A DNA stretch of 64,000 nt, taken from contig VZRN01000256.1 in assembly GCA_013397935.1 (NCBI GenBank), positions 496,001 to 560,000 on the forward strand, given 5' to 3'. Under the pieces are notes generated by a model. That model was not told the DNA's origin. It saw nothing but the letters and a program-made list of their open reading frames with translations, and made no database searches. The stretch is from Dasyornis broadbenti (lineage: Eukaryota > Chordata > Aves > Passeriformes > Dasyornithidae). The translations under genes were made by a program, and so were the position numbers. Every line of letters begins with the position of its first letter. The stretch's first letter is position 1. Shown piece after piece: positions 22,501-34,700 of the stretch.

Positions 22501-25500
22501 GGGAGTGGGTGGAATGAGATCATTGAACTTGGCACTTTGTACGGATGAGCCATAAACCCAGCATGGGGACACTGCTGAGCCAGAGCAGGTCCACTTTTTG
22601 TTCAGGAGGAACTGGCTCAATGAAGGCAGAGGAGTGGTTCAGCCTGTGCCCATTGCCTCTTAAAACATGCTTCTTAAGAATGTGCTTTAATTCTCTCCTG
22701 GCAAAAATTCTGCAGTCGCTGTACACAGAAGGCTGGACACAGCCCGAGTCAAGGAATCTCTAGAAAATCTTGGCACAGTATGAACTAACAGGGATCACAG
22801 CTGGGACTGTGGTTGCAAGGCCTGAGGCCTCCTTATGTTGGCCACAAGGCTAATGTTTCCTCCTTGGATTGTTGGCCTCATGGAACAGGAGTGCAATGGA
22901 AGGAAGGATTTTTCATATTGTATACAGAGGTTTTCAAGTTTCCATTTTTTTCCAGGAGCAAACTGGACTTTCATGAAAGGTTCATTCTCAGAGGAAGGAA
23001 AATTGAAGTGGACCTGAATAATATAAGAACAAAGCATTATGTGATGGGAAAACCAAGAGAAAAACTTCCCTGGATATAGAGAAATCAGTGAAGGATTAGC
23101 TGGAAACACCTTAGACTTCCAGAAGATAAATATGGAGCTTTCTTGTTGAAAGCTGACATATTGCTTAGCAAGTGCCACCTGTCCAAGCAAAAGCTGTTAC
23201 CAGGAAAAATGTGAATGAGACATTCCTGGTACTTTAGTATAAATTGCCATTTTAGTCATGCTGCTGAAAGGAAGAAGAATGATTTTGAAGTGGAAGGAGG
23301 TTGGTGAAGTCGTCTTTAAACCTCCCCCAAAGTGGTATGAAGGCTGGGAGAGTGACAGCCAGGACCTGCCAAGCACGAGGCGACAGCCTGCCTTCTTTGG
23401 CTGCTCCAACGTGTGCGTCACCTTGCATCCCTGCTCCGCCAGCCTGTGCTGGGTGGGCAGTGAGTCTGGGATAGGTTCTGCTCCCCCTCAGCCCGTGGGA
23501 AGGTGGTGAAGTCTGCAGTTCTACTGCAGATGAGGAGAAGATGAAGTCCATGCTGGTGCCTGCTTGCTGTGCAGGAACAGCTGGCCCAGGAGAAGTTTGC
23601 TGTTGTACACAGGACTGGAGGAGGATGTTAAATTGAGGGGTCAGGATGGTGCCAGCTGCTGTACTGATGCATATATGGAAATTATATGGTAACATCGCTC
23701 TTTTCATTTATTAAACAAACCCAGAGTAAATCCGTTTTGCTTTTCTTCAGCTATCATTTTGCTAAAAATACCATATGGACTAATCCTCTAAATAATCTTT
23801 TCATAAAGTTCATCTCTGAAATAGTCTCCTAAATTTAAGTTTCAAGGAGCTCGCAGTTAGTCCAGGAACTTTTTGTTTACTGAAATTGCTCTGTTCCCAT
23901 CTCCTCATCTGGGTGCAGAGGAGCAAATATGTGGGACTGGAAATACTGGCTCCCCTGAAGGATGGATGGTGGGCCTGCACCCAAGGAATGCTACCCTCCC
24001 TGGCAGCAAATGGCACCATCCTAGACTTTACAAGACTTTCCACATTCCCCATTCCACTGCAGCTGGCCAGCACGGAGTTGGGGAACAGTGGTGCCATCCC
24101 TTGTCTGTGGTTCATAATGTCCCTTCTTCATCCAGTAGCCCAGCTCTTGGCTCCTGCATGGCTGCAAGGGCTGAGTCAAGGCATGCAGATGATGCCTTCC
24201 AGTTCCCAGTGCCCAGGGCATTCCACCTGCTGCATCGTGGTGACACTGCCAGGGAACTCCTCTCTAAGTTTACTGACCACTGTACTCTCCTTACACAGGG
24301 TTCTCTGTGTAAATGTCTGTGAAATCATCTCAGCGACTTCCTCTGCCACCTGTATTATTTTACCTGGTCCAGTTCCCCACCATGCAGGTGTTACACTTGC
24401 CATCCAATCACTGAAGGATTGTTTCTTGGGAAAATGGATACAACTGCTGCACCCTTTTCAGATACACTCAGCTTGACCATCCTTTGATTCAGTTCATCTA
24501 GTTGCTCAGGATTTTGGGATCTTAGACAAATGTAAATAATTCCTTCATTTTTGAATTTGTTGAATCATTTTTTCTTTGCGTCTCCACATCAAATATTTAT
24601 ATTTTTAAGGTTTTTTACTTAAATACACTAAGGAACATTCACTAGGGAAGGAAAAATATAATAAATCCTGTGTAGTAAATACACTGACATTTAAAATCAA
24701 ATAAATGTTAAAATAACTGAGTAACTGAAGTACCCTGTGGTAGGGCCACATACCCCAAAATGCCCATTTTAAGTAGTGTGCTAAGAAATGGATCATGAAC
24801 AGAGAGCGTGTTCATCCAGCTAAGTGGCCTGATGAGAGTAGTGTGGTCACTCTTCCCATTAATAAAGCATTCTAATAAAGCAGGAGGTGAGAACCCAGCT
24901 GTGAAGAATTCCTTTGGGTTGGTATTATGCAGTCAGGACAAAAGACACGATGTTACAGCAGCAATAAACTACAAAACCAGACTGAACTATAATAGATTGT
25001 AACTGCTACGTGTTTCCAAACACAACTACAAAGAGAATAATGAAAGGCACGAAGGAATTACCAGGTCCCATCCATCCTTCCAGGATGACTTGACCTTTTG
25101 CTGGTCCGTTTGGAGTGTGCTGGGTCTCTGCTGCTGCTCTGAATTCACCTGATCCTGCAGATTTTTTTTAGTTTCTGTAGAGCTGTTTCTCAGTTCTTTT
25201 TCAGTGGCAAATTAAAAATAATTTGCTATTGCCATGGAAAGACAGAAACAGGAAATCTGCTGAGATTAAATACTTTTTCATATAAATATGAAATGTGTAT
25301 TAATTCTCCCATATGGAGTTTGACCAACTAAATATTGAGGCTCATGGGGTATTTTGAACCTGAATTGTATTCTACATCAGATCATACTGCTTCTAACCAA
25401 AGCTGCCCATAAGATGGACAGTAGTGGTCTAAGGGAATTTCTCTGTTACTTTCTTCTCATTTGTGTGAACGCTGGCATTTTTGTTACACTGGCCACTTCA

Positions 25501-25533
25501 GTGGTCTTTTACATTCCCAAGAGTTCTCAGAGG

Positions 25534-25555
25534 AAAAAAAAAAGAAAAAAAAAAA
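25534..25555. repeat. A-rich simple tract
   Basis: Two runs of A (10 and 11) separated by a G. No parent element is recognised. Confidence 0.85.
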
Positions 25556-28500
25556 GCAATAGGCCACAGAAAAAGGGTTGTTGGGAACACTGAATATAAA
25601 AGTAAAACTGAGAAACAGTATGAAAGTGGATAATAGAGTCTAATGTCTAATGTTAAAAACCTTGCAAGGGGTTCCATGTGGCTTTTGGGTTTTTTCATCT
25701 TTTTTTTTTTAATAGAATCCCCCTTCAGAAATAGCTAGGGAAGTATATAGCTAGAAAGGAGCACTCTCAGAATTCTTCATTGCATTGACACCATTCTTGA
25801 TTTAAAAGTTTAATCTTTATTCTCATAAAATGGATCTAGAAACTTTGAAGCAAAGTCCTTTTCTTAGTATTTAGAAATGTTGACTTCCAAGCTTAATGGG
25901 AGCTGAGTTATAGGGGAGGGATGTGCAACAATGAGGAATCGCAAACAAAACTGATGTGATTTTTTCTGACTGTCCAGGCAGGACCTGAGGCCCATGCAGC
26001 TGAGAGAGGAAGCAACCTTGTTATTTACACCTGTCTGAGAACATGAGAGGGAAGATTTTAATTTTATTAGGCCTTTATGCCCATCTCTGGAAATATACCT
26101 TATTTGTTCCATTGTGTAAAATATCCTCTGGTGAACTTGGCTTGTCTTATCTTATGGCTGAAATGCTTGGTTATTCTGACTCATTACAAGGATCCTGATA
26201 AACCTGCTGTGGAATTACAGCATATTTACCTGAACAGGAAGGTAGAGCCTGGTGTAACCTCTTCAGTGGCCTCCAGAGTGACTGGATGAAAAGGAAAATG
26301 ATGAGGGAAGCCACATATAGACTATGAAAATATGTGTGTAGGAACTCCTTTTCCTCTGTCTGCCTTTCCTCCAGCTGGCTTTGAAGAAGCTGATGAGCCC
26401 TTCCAGTTCCTCAGCCTGTCTCAGATCCTGAGCTGAAATCCTGGCAAGCAGGTGTTCCCACACGTGCTTGGAGAGACACATTTCTGCTGCTTTCCTTCAG
26501 TAGGTTGAAAGCCAGTGAGGAAGGCTATCATCTGCCAGCACCCAAATGTGCGGTACCAGATCGTCCCCAACAGGCAAAGAGAAGTAGAATGCAAGCACTG
26601 TGGGGGTGAAACAGCACTGTCTTTGAGTAATAAAGCACAGGCCCAGCAGGGTCCTGTTTGCCTTGAGCAGAGACTGCTCAAGGAAGAGCCTGTGCAAGGA
26701 AAGGTGTGGGGTGGCAGGGAGGGAGACGTGGTGGCTGCAGAGAGGATGAGCCTGGGGCAGCCCCAGGGGCTGTGGGCATTTTAACCCTATGTGCCCCCCA
26801 CTCTCTGCACTTGTGGCAGCTGGAGGAAAAGCTCAGGGTGTGAGAATGAGCACAGGCTGCAGATTTAGGATGGCTTTCTCAACATGACAGATATAGGCAG
26901 TCTTCAATGCGGTCACTACTGGTCTGATTTTTCCTATCCTGTGAGGAGAGAAACAGGAACCTCTTTGCTACTGTTTTGCTTTTCCTTTCACTCTCCATGT
27001 TTTTTTTCCCTTGTTTCAATTTTCACTTCTTTCCCCATGTCTCTATTTTCCTCTGCTATTTCAGCTGCTGTCTTAACAATGACTACAGTTTCCCCTGGTT
27101 GTTGTATTCTATGGTTCCAAGTACTAGATTTATTTATATTTGGCTTTGGGATCAAGATGGTAAAAATAGCTTACAGTCCATGGAAATAGTGAGGGAGGGG
27201 AGTATAATGTATTGTGCATTGCTTTAATGGATTGCCAAAAAGTGGAAACCCTGTTGATTGGAATTGACTTTTCCCATGTCTCAAAGTCAGGCTATAACTT
27301 GCTACGTTGATCTGAAGGCCTGGGAAAGGACATATTTGATTGAGTACATTTGCCGCCTTTTTGAAAGAAAACGAGGAAATCTGAAAGAAGAGGAAGGGGA
27401 AGATAAAAGAAGACAAAAGTGGGTGTGAGAAGAAGAAGAAAGATTAATAAAGTGAAGTGGAAAAAGCCAACAGCAACAAAAGCCAAAATACAGGAACTGT
27501 CAGAGAAAAAACTACACGTAATTTAGTGTCCTGACCTGGAATGTAATTGTACCATGTGTGGGAGAGGGAAGCCTCAGCATCTCCAATTGCCCCACAGAGG
27601 TCTCACTTTGATCTTAAGAAATTCACTATTTATTTAATCTCCAAAACTGAACTCTGATATCCTTTCTAATTCCTGCCATCTTCTGCTGTGAACCAAGCCT
27701 TGCCATTAACATCTGTGCAATGTGCTTTGAGCTGCTGCTGCCTGGTTCCCTATTGCAGTCTCTGCTAACAGCAGAGACTCACCAGTTGGCAGAGGCTCAG
27801 GCAGTTCCCAAATGCAGGGCTGAGGAGATCCCCACCCTTTCTCCTGGCATGGAGAGTGGAAGAAAATGCTGGTGTAGGCAGTCTCCTGGCCTCAGGTGTG
27901 AAGCTGACTGGTTTGCACCCCTGCTGCTTAAGGCTATCTAGTCTTAGCAATTTTGTTTGGGGGACAAATATTTGGTACAATGTAAAGCTGCCTCAAGCAG
28001 AGATAACAGGCAGGGGGAATGATTGCTGCCCCAGCTTGTCCACAGGCACTCTTTTATTTAGCAAGAGGCATGTGTCTGTAGGGATCTTAAATCTAGGTCA
28101 TGGTTTTCTGCGTAACTTTAGCAGTGCTGTTGCATAGGATGGTGCCCTGACGTGCCTGCAAACTGGGTGATGTCACTGCCCCGTTGCTTACAGCATTCCA
28201 AGGAGGACTTTGAGGTTTTTAAGTGATTATCTGATGCACCAGCAGAGGTTATCCAGGGTGTTGCAGTAAAGTTTTAATCTTCCAGGATTCAGACAGAGTA
28301 GGTGTTGCTGGAAATGTCTCATGTTGTCATCCAGGCATGTATAAATGGTAGTCTAGTGCCACATGTGTACAGGGAGTGTGCATGCCTTCCTCTCTTGACT
28401 ACATAGTTTTCATTCCATGTCCAAAATAGCTGTGACATTTGGGCTGCTGAACAGAGCTCCATGTGAAGATGCTTGTGATTGTAATTTAGTTGTATTTCTA

Positions 28501-29548
28501 TGTCTCTTTCTCCTCTGCTCCCCTTTCATCACCACTTCTGCATTTGCTCTCTCCCTGGCTTGCTCCCTTTACACTCTTCCCCCTCCTTCTTTCTGTTCTC
28601 CACATCTATTTTCACTGCTTCTGCCCTTCTCATCAGTCAACATCTTCCTTGGCTTCTTTCACAGTATCAAAGAGCATAATTTTTTACTGTATGCATAGGA
28701 TAAAACATTTAAAATGATGGTTTGACCCAGAGATCTGTTCACAAAGATTTAAAGGCATTCTTTCATGAGGTTACAGTTACAGGCTTTGTGTACAAACCCA
28801 TCATCTTCCTGTCCTTAGATGTGCTTAGCTCTCACAGCACAGGAAGCTGAAGTTCCAGGAAAACCATGCGGAAGCTAGGAATTGCTTGCTGTAGAATAAA
28901 TGCACTAATGCACACCCTCATGGTTCTGTCACTGGGATATTTTAGATTTCTTTGGCAAACTGGAGTTTTGCAGTACAATGATATGGTGGCAAATACTGAT
29001 AAGCTGGTTTTGGACGAAAAATTTAAAATACAGGTTAACACTGAAGAACCAAGGTCGCTTTGACATCACGTATGCCAGGCAGTGGAAATGATTTTATTGA
29101 ATGCATATCTGCCTGCATGACCAGCAGTGTAGCTGTGGAGAACATTAGGGAGACTCCCAGATGCGCTTGGCCGTGAGTGTAGCACTGGTCTCTCTCAGCT
29201 ACAATGCTTTCCGGCTTCTGGTCTGACAGACTACAATGCATGTGCTGTGCATGACAAGAGCATAATGGACAGGGATGTGTGAAATTTTGATGATGGGCTA
29301 CTAGACCATGCTTCCTTTTGGGAAAGAAAGTAGCTCCAGAAGCAAGGTTGTAATGGACTGAATTCTCCCTCAACTGAATCTGGTCTGGCTCCACTGATTA
29401 GCAAAGGAGTGGCTGCAATCAGTGCATAATTACACCAATGAATTTCTCAAACAGGTGGAATGCTGGGCACAGCTACATGGGTGCATGGCTTACAGGAGAC
29501 TAACCCTCGTGATTCAGAGCTGAGCTAATGTTCTCTAGCGTAATAGTG

Positions 29549-29630
29549 GGAGGTGTCCCTGCCCCTGGCAGAGGGGGTTGGAACTAAATCTCCAAGGTCC
29601 CTCCCAACTCAAACCACTCTGATTCTATGG
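29549..29630 (+). mobile_element. CR1 LINE 3'-end fragment
   Basis: The segment reads GGAGGTGTCCCTGCCCCTGG, then GGTTGGAACTAAATC and AAGGTCCCTCCCAACTC, ending GATTCTATG. This is the 3' UTR end of an avian CR1 element, heavily 5'-truncated. It lies upstream of SLC22A3, in sense orientation. Confidence 0.85.
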
Positions 29631-30839
29631 TCACATAGAGAAGGGATAAAACCAACATTTTTTTATTGGGGTAAGGCTTGAAGAGCAATGATTGTTTAAT
29701 ACACCCTTGAGTGGAGCTGTGAGAGCAGTACACAGTCTGATTATCAGGCTCTGTCCCCGTTTCTTGTTTTATGCTGTTCCCTACAGAGACCATCTCCTCT
29801 CCAGCCACTGGAAGCTGTTGGAATAAACAATATCACCTTCAACATCTCATCATGATTGGTTTCCTGGTTAGCCCTGTTGGGATAAAAGAAAGTCTCTTGT
29901 TTGAAACCAGCCATCAGAGTGTTCCCCATCTCCACCTGGACCCAAAGCTGATACCTTCATACACATCAAGCCTCAAAGCTTGAGTACTACAAAACAGCAT
30001 AACCAGGCATCAAACCAAATTCCCTCAAAAACATACTCTGATGCAAGCACAGAAGTGCACCCACCTAGAAATCTGCATCTTTGCTGGGCTCACACCACAG
30101 CATCAGTCTTCATGCCAGATAGCCTGTAGAGTAATCAAAGCCTTCCTTGATTTGCATCTGTTTTAAAAGTTGTATTTTGTTTCAGAACATCCGTAGTAGA
30201 CATCCATAGTCAACGTTGTAGGTAACCAAGGACAAGGGATTGCAGGAGATATCTTTGGCAGGCCCTGTCCCTCTGCTCCTTCTCGCAAGAGAATAGAGTG
30301 GCCATGGACCTCATGATCCTGAACAATGTTCAAAAAAACCCCACTATTGCATCTCTGTTCTGATTCATGGTGTTCTGCACAGAATGTGCTCCCATGCACA
30401 CAAAATGCACCCCACTCCTGGCTCCCTCTTCCCTTCTCCTCCCTTCTCAAACAAACAGTTTCTTTTCCACTCATTTTTGAGAAAGAAACACTGTCATGTA
30501 TCTTTTAAGTATTTGGAAGACTTGGTGGAATTAAAATTAACAAGGTAATAAAAAACCCTTCTTGAACAGGTAGACCAAACTTTAAAAACAAATCTTGGAT
30601 TTTGGACAACTGCAGTTTGTGACCCTCACCTTATTTACACTACAGAAGGAAAAGGCAATTGGTAATTGTGTGTACAAATGCTGAAGTAGTGCCTCGGAGA
30701 AGTAATTAAACTTTGCCGCAGAATTAATTTCTTTTTGTAGAAGGAAAGACTATAGGTCTTTTGAAACGACTTTCTTCCTGCCCTGCCATCCTGCAGAGAG
30801 CCTGCATCACTCGCTGATACTTTTTGCACCAGCTTCTGT

Positions 30840-31348
30840 GCTCTTTCCCACTTATCTCTCCGCTTTATCCTTGCACCTATTAATTTATCGCAGCTGCTGC
30901 GGGAGCTGGCATTTGCGGCTCGCCCTCCCCGAAGGAGTTAAGCGGGTTTATTACATAATCTGTTTAACATTCGGGATGAATAGGAAACGCACGCCCCTCC
31001 TCTCCTACAATCAGTCTGTGCGCTGTAGCTAGTCCTTCTCGCCGGCTGTGTGCGAGCCCAGCGCCACTCGCCAAGCCCTGAGTCTCCTCGTATGTGCCCG
31101 GGCGTGTGGTGGGTGTGCATGTCTGCCCGCAGCCCTGCCCGCTCCCGCTCCGCTCACGCCACCGGCAGCACCGCATGTCTCCGTGTCTGTCTGTCTGTGT
31201 CTGTGTGTCTGCGTGCGCACATGAGAAGAGAGGAGCGAGCGGACGCGAGACAGTCACGTTCATAGGAAGTGCCGGCAGCCGATGCCAAGTGTGAAAGAAA
31301 ACTCTGCTATCTCTCGGGCAGCGGCAGGTGGACAGATCACCTCATATA
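30840..31348 (+). promoter_or_regulatory. SLC22A3: CpG-rich promoter and 5' leader of SLC22A3
   Basis: CpG dinucleotides are frequent here (for example GCGGCTCGCC, CTCGCCGGCTG, GAGCGAGCGGACGCGAG) and rare in the flanking kilobases. The segment ends at the SLC22A3 ATG. There is no clear TATA box near the coding start. A TGTC-rich stretch at 31184-31211 and several short upstream ATGs lie inside; whether they are transcribed depends on an unknown start site. Confidence 0.7.
31184..31211. repeat. TGTC/TG simple repeat in the SLC22A3 leader region
   Basis: Three TGTC units are followed by interrupted TGTG and TGTC units. It lies about 140-165 bases upstream of the SLC22A3 ATG, inside the CpG-rich segment, so length variation could affect the promoter or leader. 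Confidence 0.8.
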
Positions 31349-31762
31349 ATGCCATCTTTTGATGAGGTTTTGAAGGAGGCTGGGGAATTTGGAAGATTTC
31401 AAAAGAGGGTCTTTTTCCTCCTTAGCCAGACAGGCATAACCTTTTCTTCCCTGTTTGCCAGCGTGGTTTTCCTTGGGCGGGCACCTGGCAATTTCTGGTG
31501 CAGGATCCCCGGGGCTGCTGAATTAAGTGAACGATGTGGCTGGACACTGGAAGAGGAACGAAACTTCACGGTTCTGCCCCTGTACCTGGGGAACGAGTCT
31601 GTCAGTGGGGAGTGTGAGAGGCTGGATATCACTTGGGACACCTCTGCCAGCTGCACCAGCCCTCTTGCCCACTATGGCAATCGCAGCACGGGCAGCTTGC
31701 CACTCGCCTCTTGCCACCATAACTGGGTGTATGAACAGCCCCACTCATCCATCATCAGCGAG
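31349..31762 (+). CDS. SLC22A3: SLC22A3 coding exon 1
   Basis: This exon encodes residues 1-138: the N-terminus, helix 1 (about 21-43) and the glycosylated extracellular loop with three sequons. It ends ATCAGCGAG followed by GTAAGG, so exon 2 begins in phase 0. Confidence 0.95.
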
Positions 31763-34700
31763 GTAAGGAAAACACCCATACTCTAATCAGCAGCTTCTGT
31801 CCTGGTGTGGGATTGCAGCTGTAAAATGGGATTGCCAATGCAAGGGTCGTTGCTTCGCTGGCTGGTTTTCCTTTCCAGATTTATTTCATTTTGAGTCACA
31901 AACAAATTGGGACAAAGAATATGATCCAGTGCTGGCATCAATCTTTTAGGGAAAAGTGAGCTGATATGAAAGGTGGCTGTCCAAAGCCAAGTGCCCATGC
32001 AAAGTAAAATACCCTGCACAGATATTGCTCTGTCTGTAGAGGAATGTCAGATTAAAACGAAGAGTTAAGTCCTTGCAGCTGAGGCTTCTGGTGCTCACTT
32101 TTGGGCCAGGAACTTTGGTGGTGTAAACTCCAAGGGTACTCTGTGACCTGGATCTCTATCTATTATCACATCTAGTCTCTGTATTTCCAGTATTGAATAT
32201 TTAAGTTTGCAGGTAATAAAAACCAGGTGGCAGAGTGCCTGAGATCTGGCAGGAGTCAGAAGTGATGTGTACTCTATGACCTGGATCAATGTATGTTATC
32301 TGTTTTCTGTATTTCCAGTACTGAATATTTCAGTTTGCAGGTAATAAAAAACAACAGGAGACAGACTGCCTGAGAACTGGCAGAAGTCAGCAGAAGTGAT
32401 TGTGCTTACTAGAGAAAAAAACCCCAATAAACAAACACACATTTTTGCCCAAAGCTAACATTTGTCTTTTCCTGAATATCAGTGCCAGAGAACAGCAGGC
32501 TATTATCAACCACTAGTGGTAACCATTGGCAAATGCAGTGATTTTAAAATGAGGCTGAAAAGGGCCGCTGAAGATCCTTTCCTAGGAGATCCTCTGTGTA
32601 ATCTGTAATCGAGCCATGGATGTGCTGCGGTCTGGCTCCAAAATACAGTCTGCACACTAGGAGTGTGTATTTTAGGGTCATTCTGACAGCAATTGTCACT
32701 CATGCAGCGATGAAAAATACGAAGTGTGCTTAGAGGGATTGGCTCAGAAATAATCAAGGTGCACTGCAAAATGTGCCAGCACAGCTGAGGGCTCTGGATC
32801 CTCTCTGTTTTGTGAGCCTCCTGCTGTGGTTTTTGACTGGGTGTTTGCACTGGAGCTGTGTCCTCCGGAACATGGACCTCGGCACAGTAGGCAAAGCCCT
32901 GAGCAAATGCTGAAAAGAGGTGTCTATCCCATCCTTTCAATTCACCATCCTTCTCCCATCTGGCTGAGACTGCTGTATCCACTTGCTGGCCTCAGGATCT
33001 CCAGAGCAGCAGCTTTGCTCCCTGGGCACTGCATACAAATTAAGCAGTTTTAGCCACGGCCTATGTTGAGGAGAAGAGGAATCAGAGCACCTGACTGGCC
33101 CTCGAGCAAAGGTTCAGAATTGGCTTTTGTGTATGATCAGTGAAATCAAGTCTGCTCAGAGGGCTGCAAATGACCTGCAGGGAGCTGGTGTCAAACTTTG
33201 GTCCCTAATAATGACATATCTCTTCCCACACTGGTAGTGGAAGGCAGGGCTGGGAGGGCAGGAGGGCAAATGGTGCCTGGGAGCTGCAGCCTGCCTCTGG
33301 AACAATCCATGGGACATGGCTGTGGTGGGAAGTTTATACTATTGCTGCCTCCAAGGTACCTCTGCTGGGGGACTGTGAGGAGTTAGACCTTAAACATAAA
33401 AATAAAGAGATTCCTTTTATGTTGTTGTCCTCTTTTTTTCCCCTTCAGCCTTGCTAGAGGTGGAAGCATATAGGTTGTGTCCATAGGATTGTGCTCAGAG
33501 TCCATTTATGGCAGCAGTTTGTGTATCTAACAGAGCCACTGTGATTTTCCAGCAGCGATGAGCCACTGGATACAGCTATGGGAAAAAGAAACTGGTATTT
33601 GTCTTGCAGCAATAAACGGGAGTGAAAGGTTCAATGTTCTTGGCAAATACCTCATCCATCTGCAGGTTCTTCCTCTTCTCTGCTGGAGAGACCCTGCAGG
33701 GCCAGAGAAGGGAGGAGGGATGAAAGGATTCTTGGGGAAGCACTCCCCATCTGTGCACCCAAAGGCGCACATTGGGAAAAACATGGAGCAACAGTCTGCA
33801 GGGAATGACGGGCTGGGACTGTCTGTTCCCTGCGCCAGGACAGCAGGTCCCACCATCGGTGTCACCATGAGTCCTAGAGGTACTCTTGCTGGCCAGGTCC
33901 ACCTCGGATGGAGGCTGCTGGGCTGTGACCTGTGCCACTTGGAACCTCTTCCCAGTTTTGCAACATTTTCTAGATAAATCATATCCCATGAGGCTTGATT
34001 TCTTCATCTAAAAAGGAAGCTTGTGGCATGCATGTCCTGACTCAATTCCTCTGAGATCAGCTACTAAAAGGAGCTTGATATCTTGTTAATGAGTTACACA
34101 TCCAGCAAAGACAATTAAAATCCCAGATTTAATTTAGTCTCTTTTCGCCCAGTTGAGTCTCTAACAAACCATGACTCAGTTTAGGCTCTGTTTAATTAGC
34201 TCACCAAAGAGTTCTTTTCTCATCCATCTACTTATAAATGTTTCATTTTGTCCTTGTGTGCAGAAATGTTTCTGTTTCTTTCAACTAAAGATTTCTGGCA
34301 TTTTTTGTCTTGTTGAATCAACAGTGGAAGTGACCAAGGAGACAGAGTTAAAAGGATGAGTTACAAAACAGTCTCAAGATGTATGTTCAGGGAGAAAGAG
34401 AGAGAAGGGGTGAAAAATGTCAGTGTACTGAAGGAGTTTTTCCAGGCTTATGGCAAGCACAGATCCAGTGTAGATTTACAGTGGGGCAGGGGATTCAGAG
34501 GGTAAAAGCAGGTGTGTAAAATCTTCTCTGAGAAAAGATATCATATCACACAGCAGGACAGGCTATTGCAGTAAGTTCTGAGCACCCTTCAAAAGCTAAA
34601 TCATGTGGCTGGATAGACTATTTGAGAGGAGTTGTGAAATGAATGGAATTGAGGTACCTGACTTCACTGCTCATGTTGCTCACTGACTGTTCTCTCACCT

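Larger units (their letters stand above)
14600..30839. other. Head-to-head intergenic interval between SLC22A2 and SLC22A3
   Basis: About 16 kb with no exon set, RNA gene or family motif that I can recognise. Open frames are at most about 196 codons (for example 23886-24476), overlap others on both strands and encode low-information, unrelated peptides. It contains a degraded CR1 tail near 29549-29630, an A-rich tract at 25534-25555, a short tandem duplication near 16515-16543 and a GC/CpG-richer patch at about 20640-20780. Regulatory elements for the two divergent transporters are plausible but not visible. Confidence 0.55.

Noticed and set aside
23886..24476. The longest open frame outside known exons (196 codons, plus strand)
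   Set aside because: Overlapping frames of similar length exist on both strands, the peptide has no domain or motif, and it lies in intergenic DNA without flanking exons.
31328..31348. Extension of SLC22A3 to an in-frame GTG seven codons upstream
   Set aside because: MPSFDE at 31349 is the conserved family start, and a GTG start would be unusual for a nuclear vertebrate gene.
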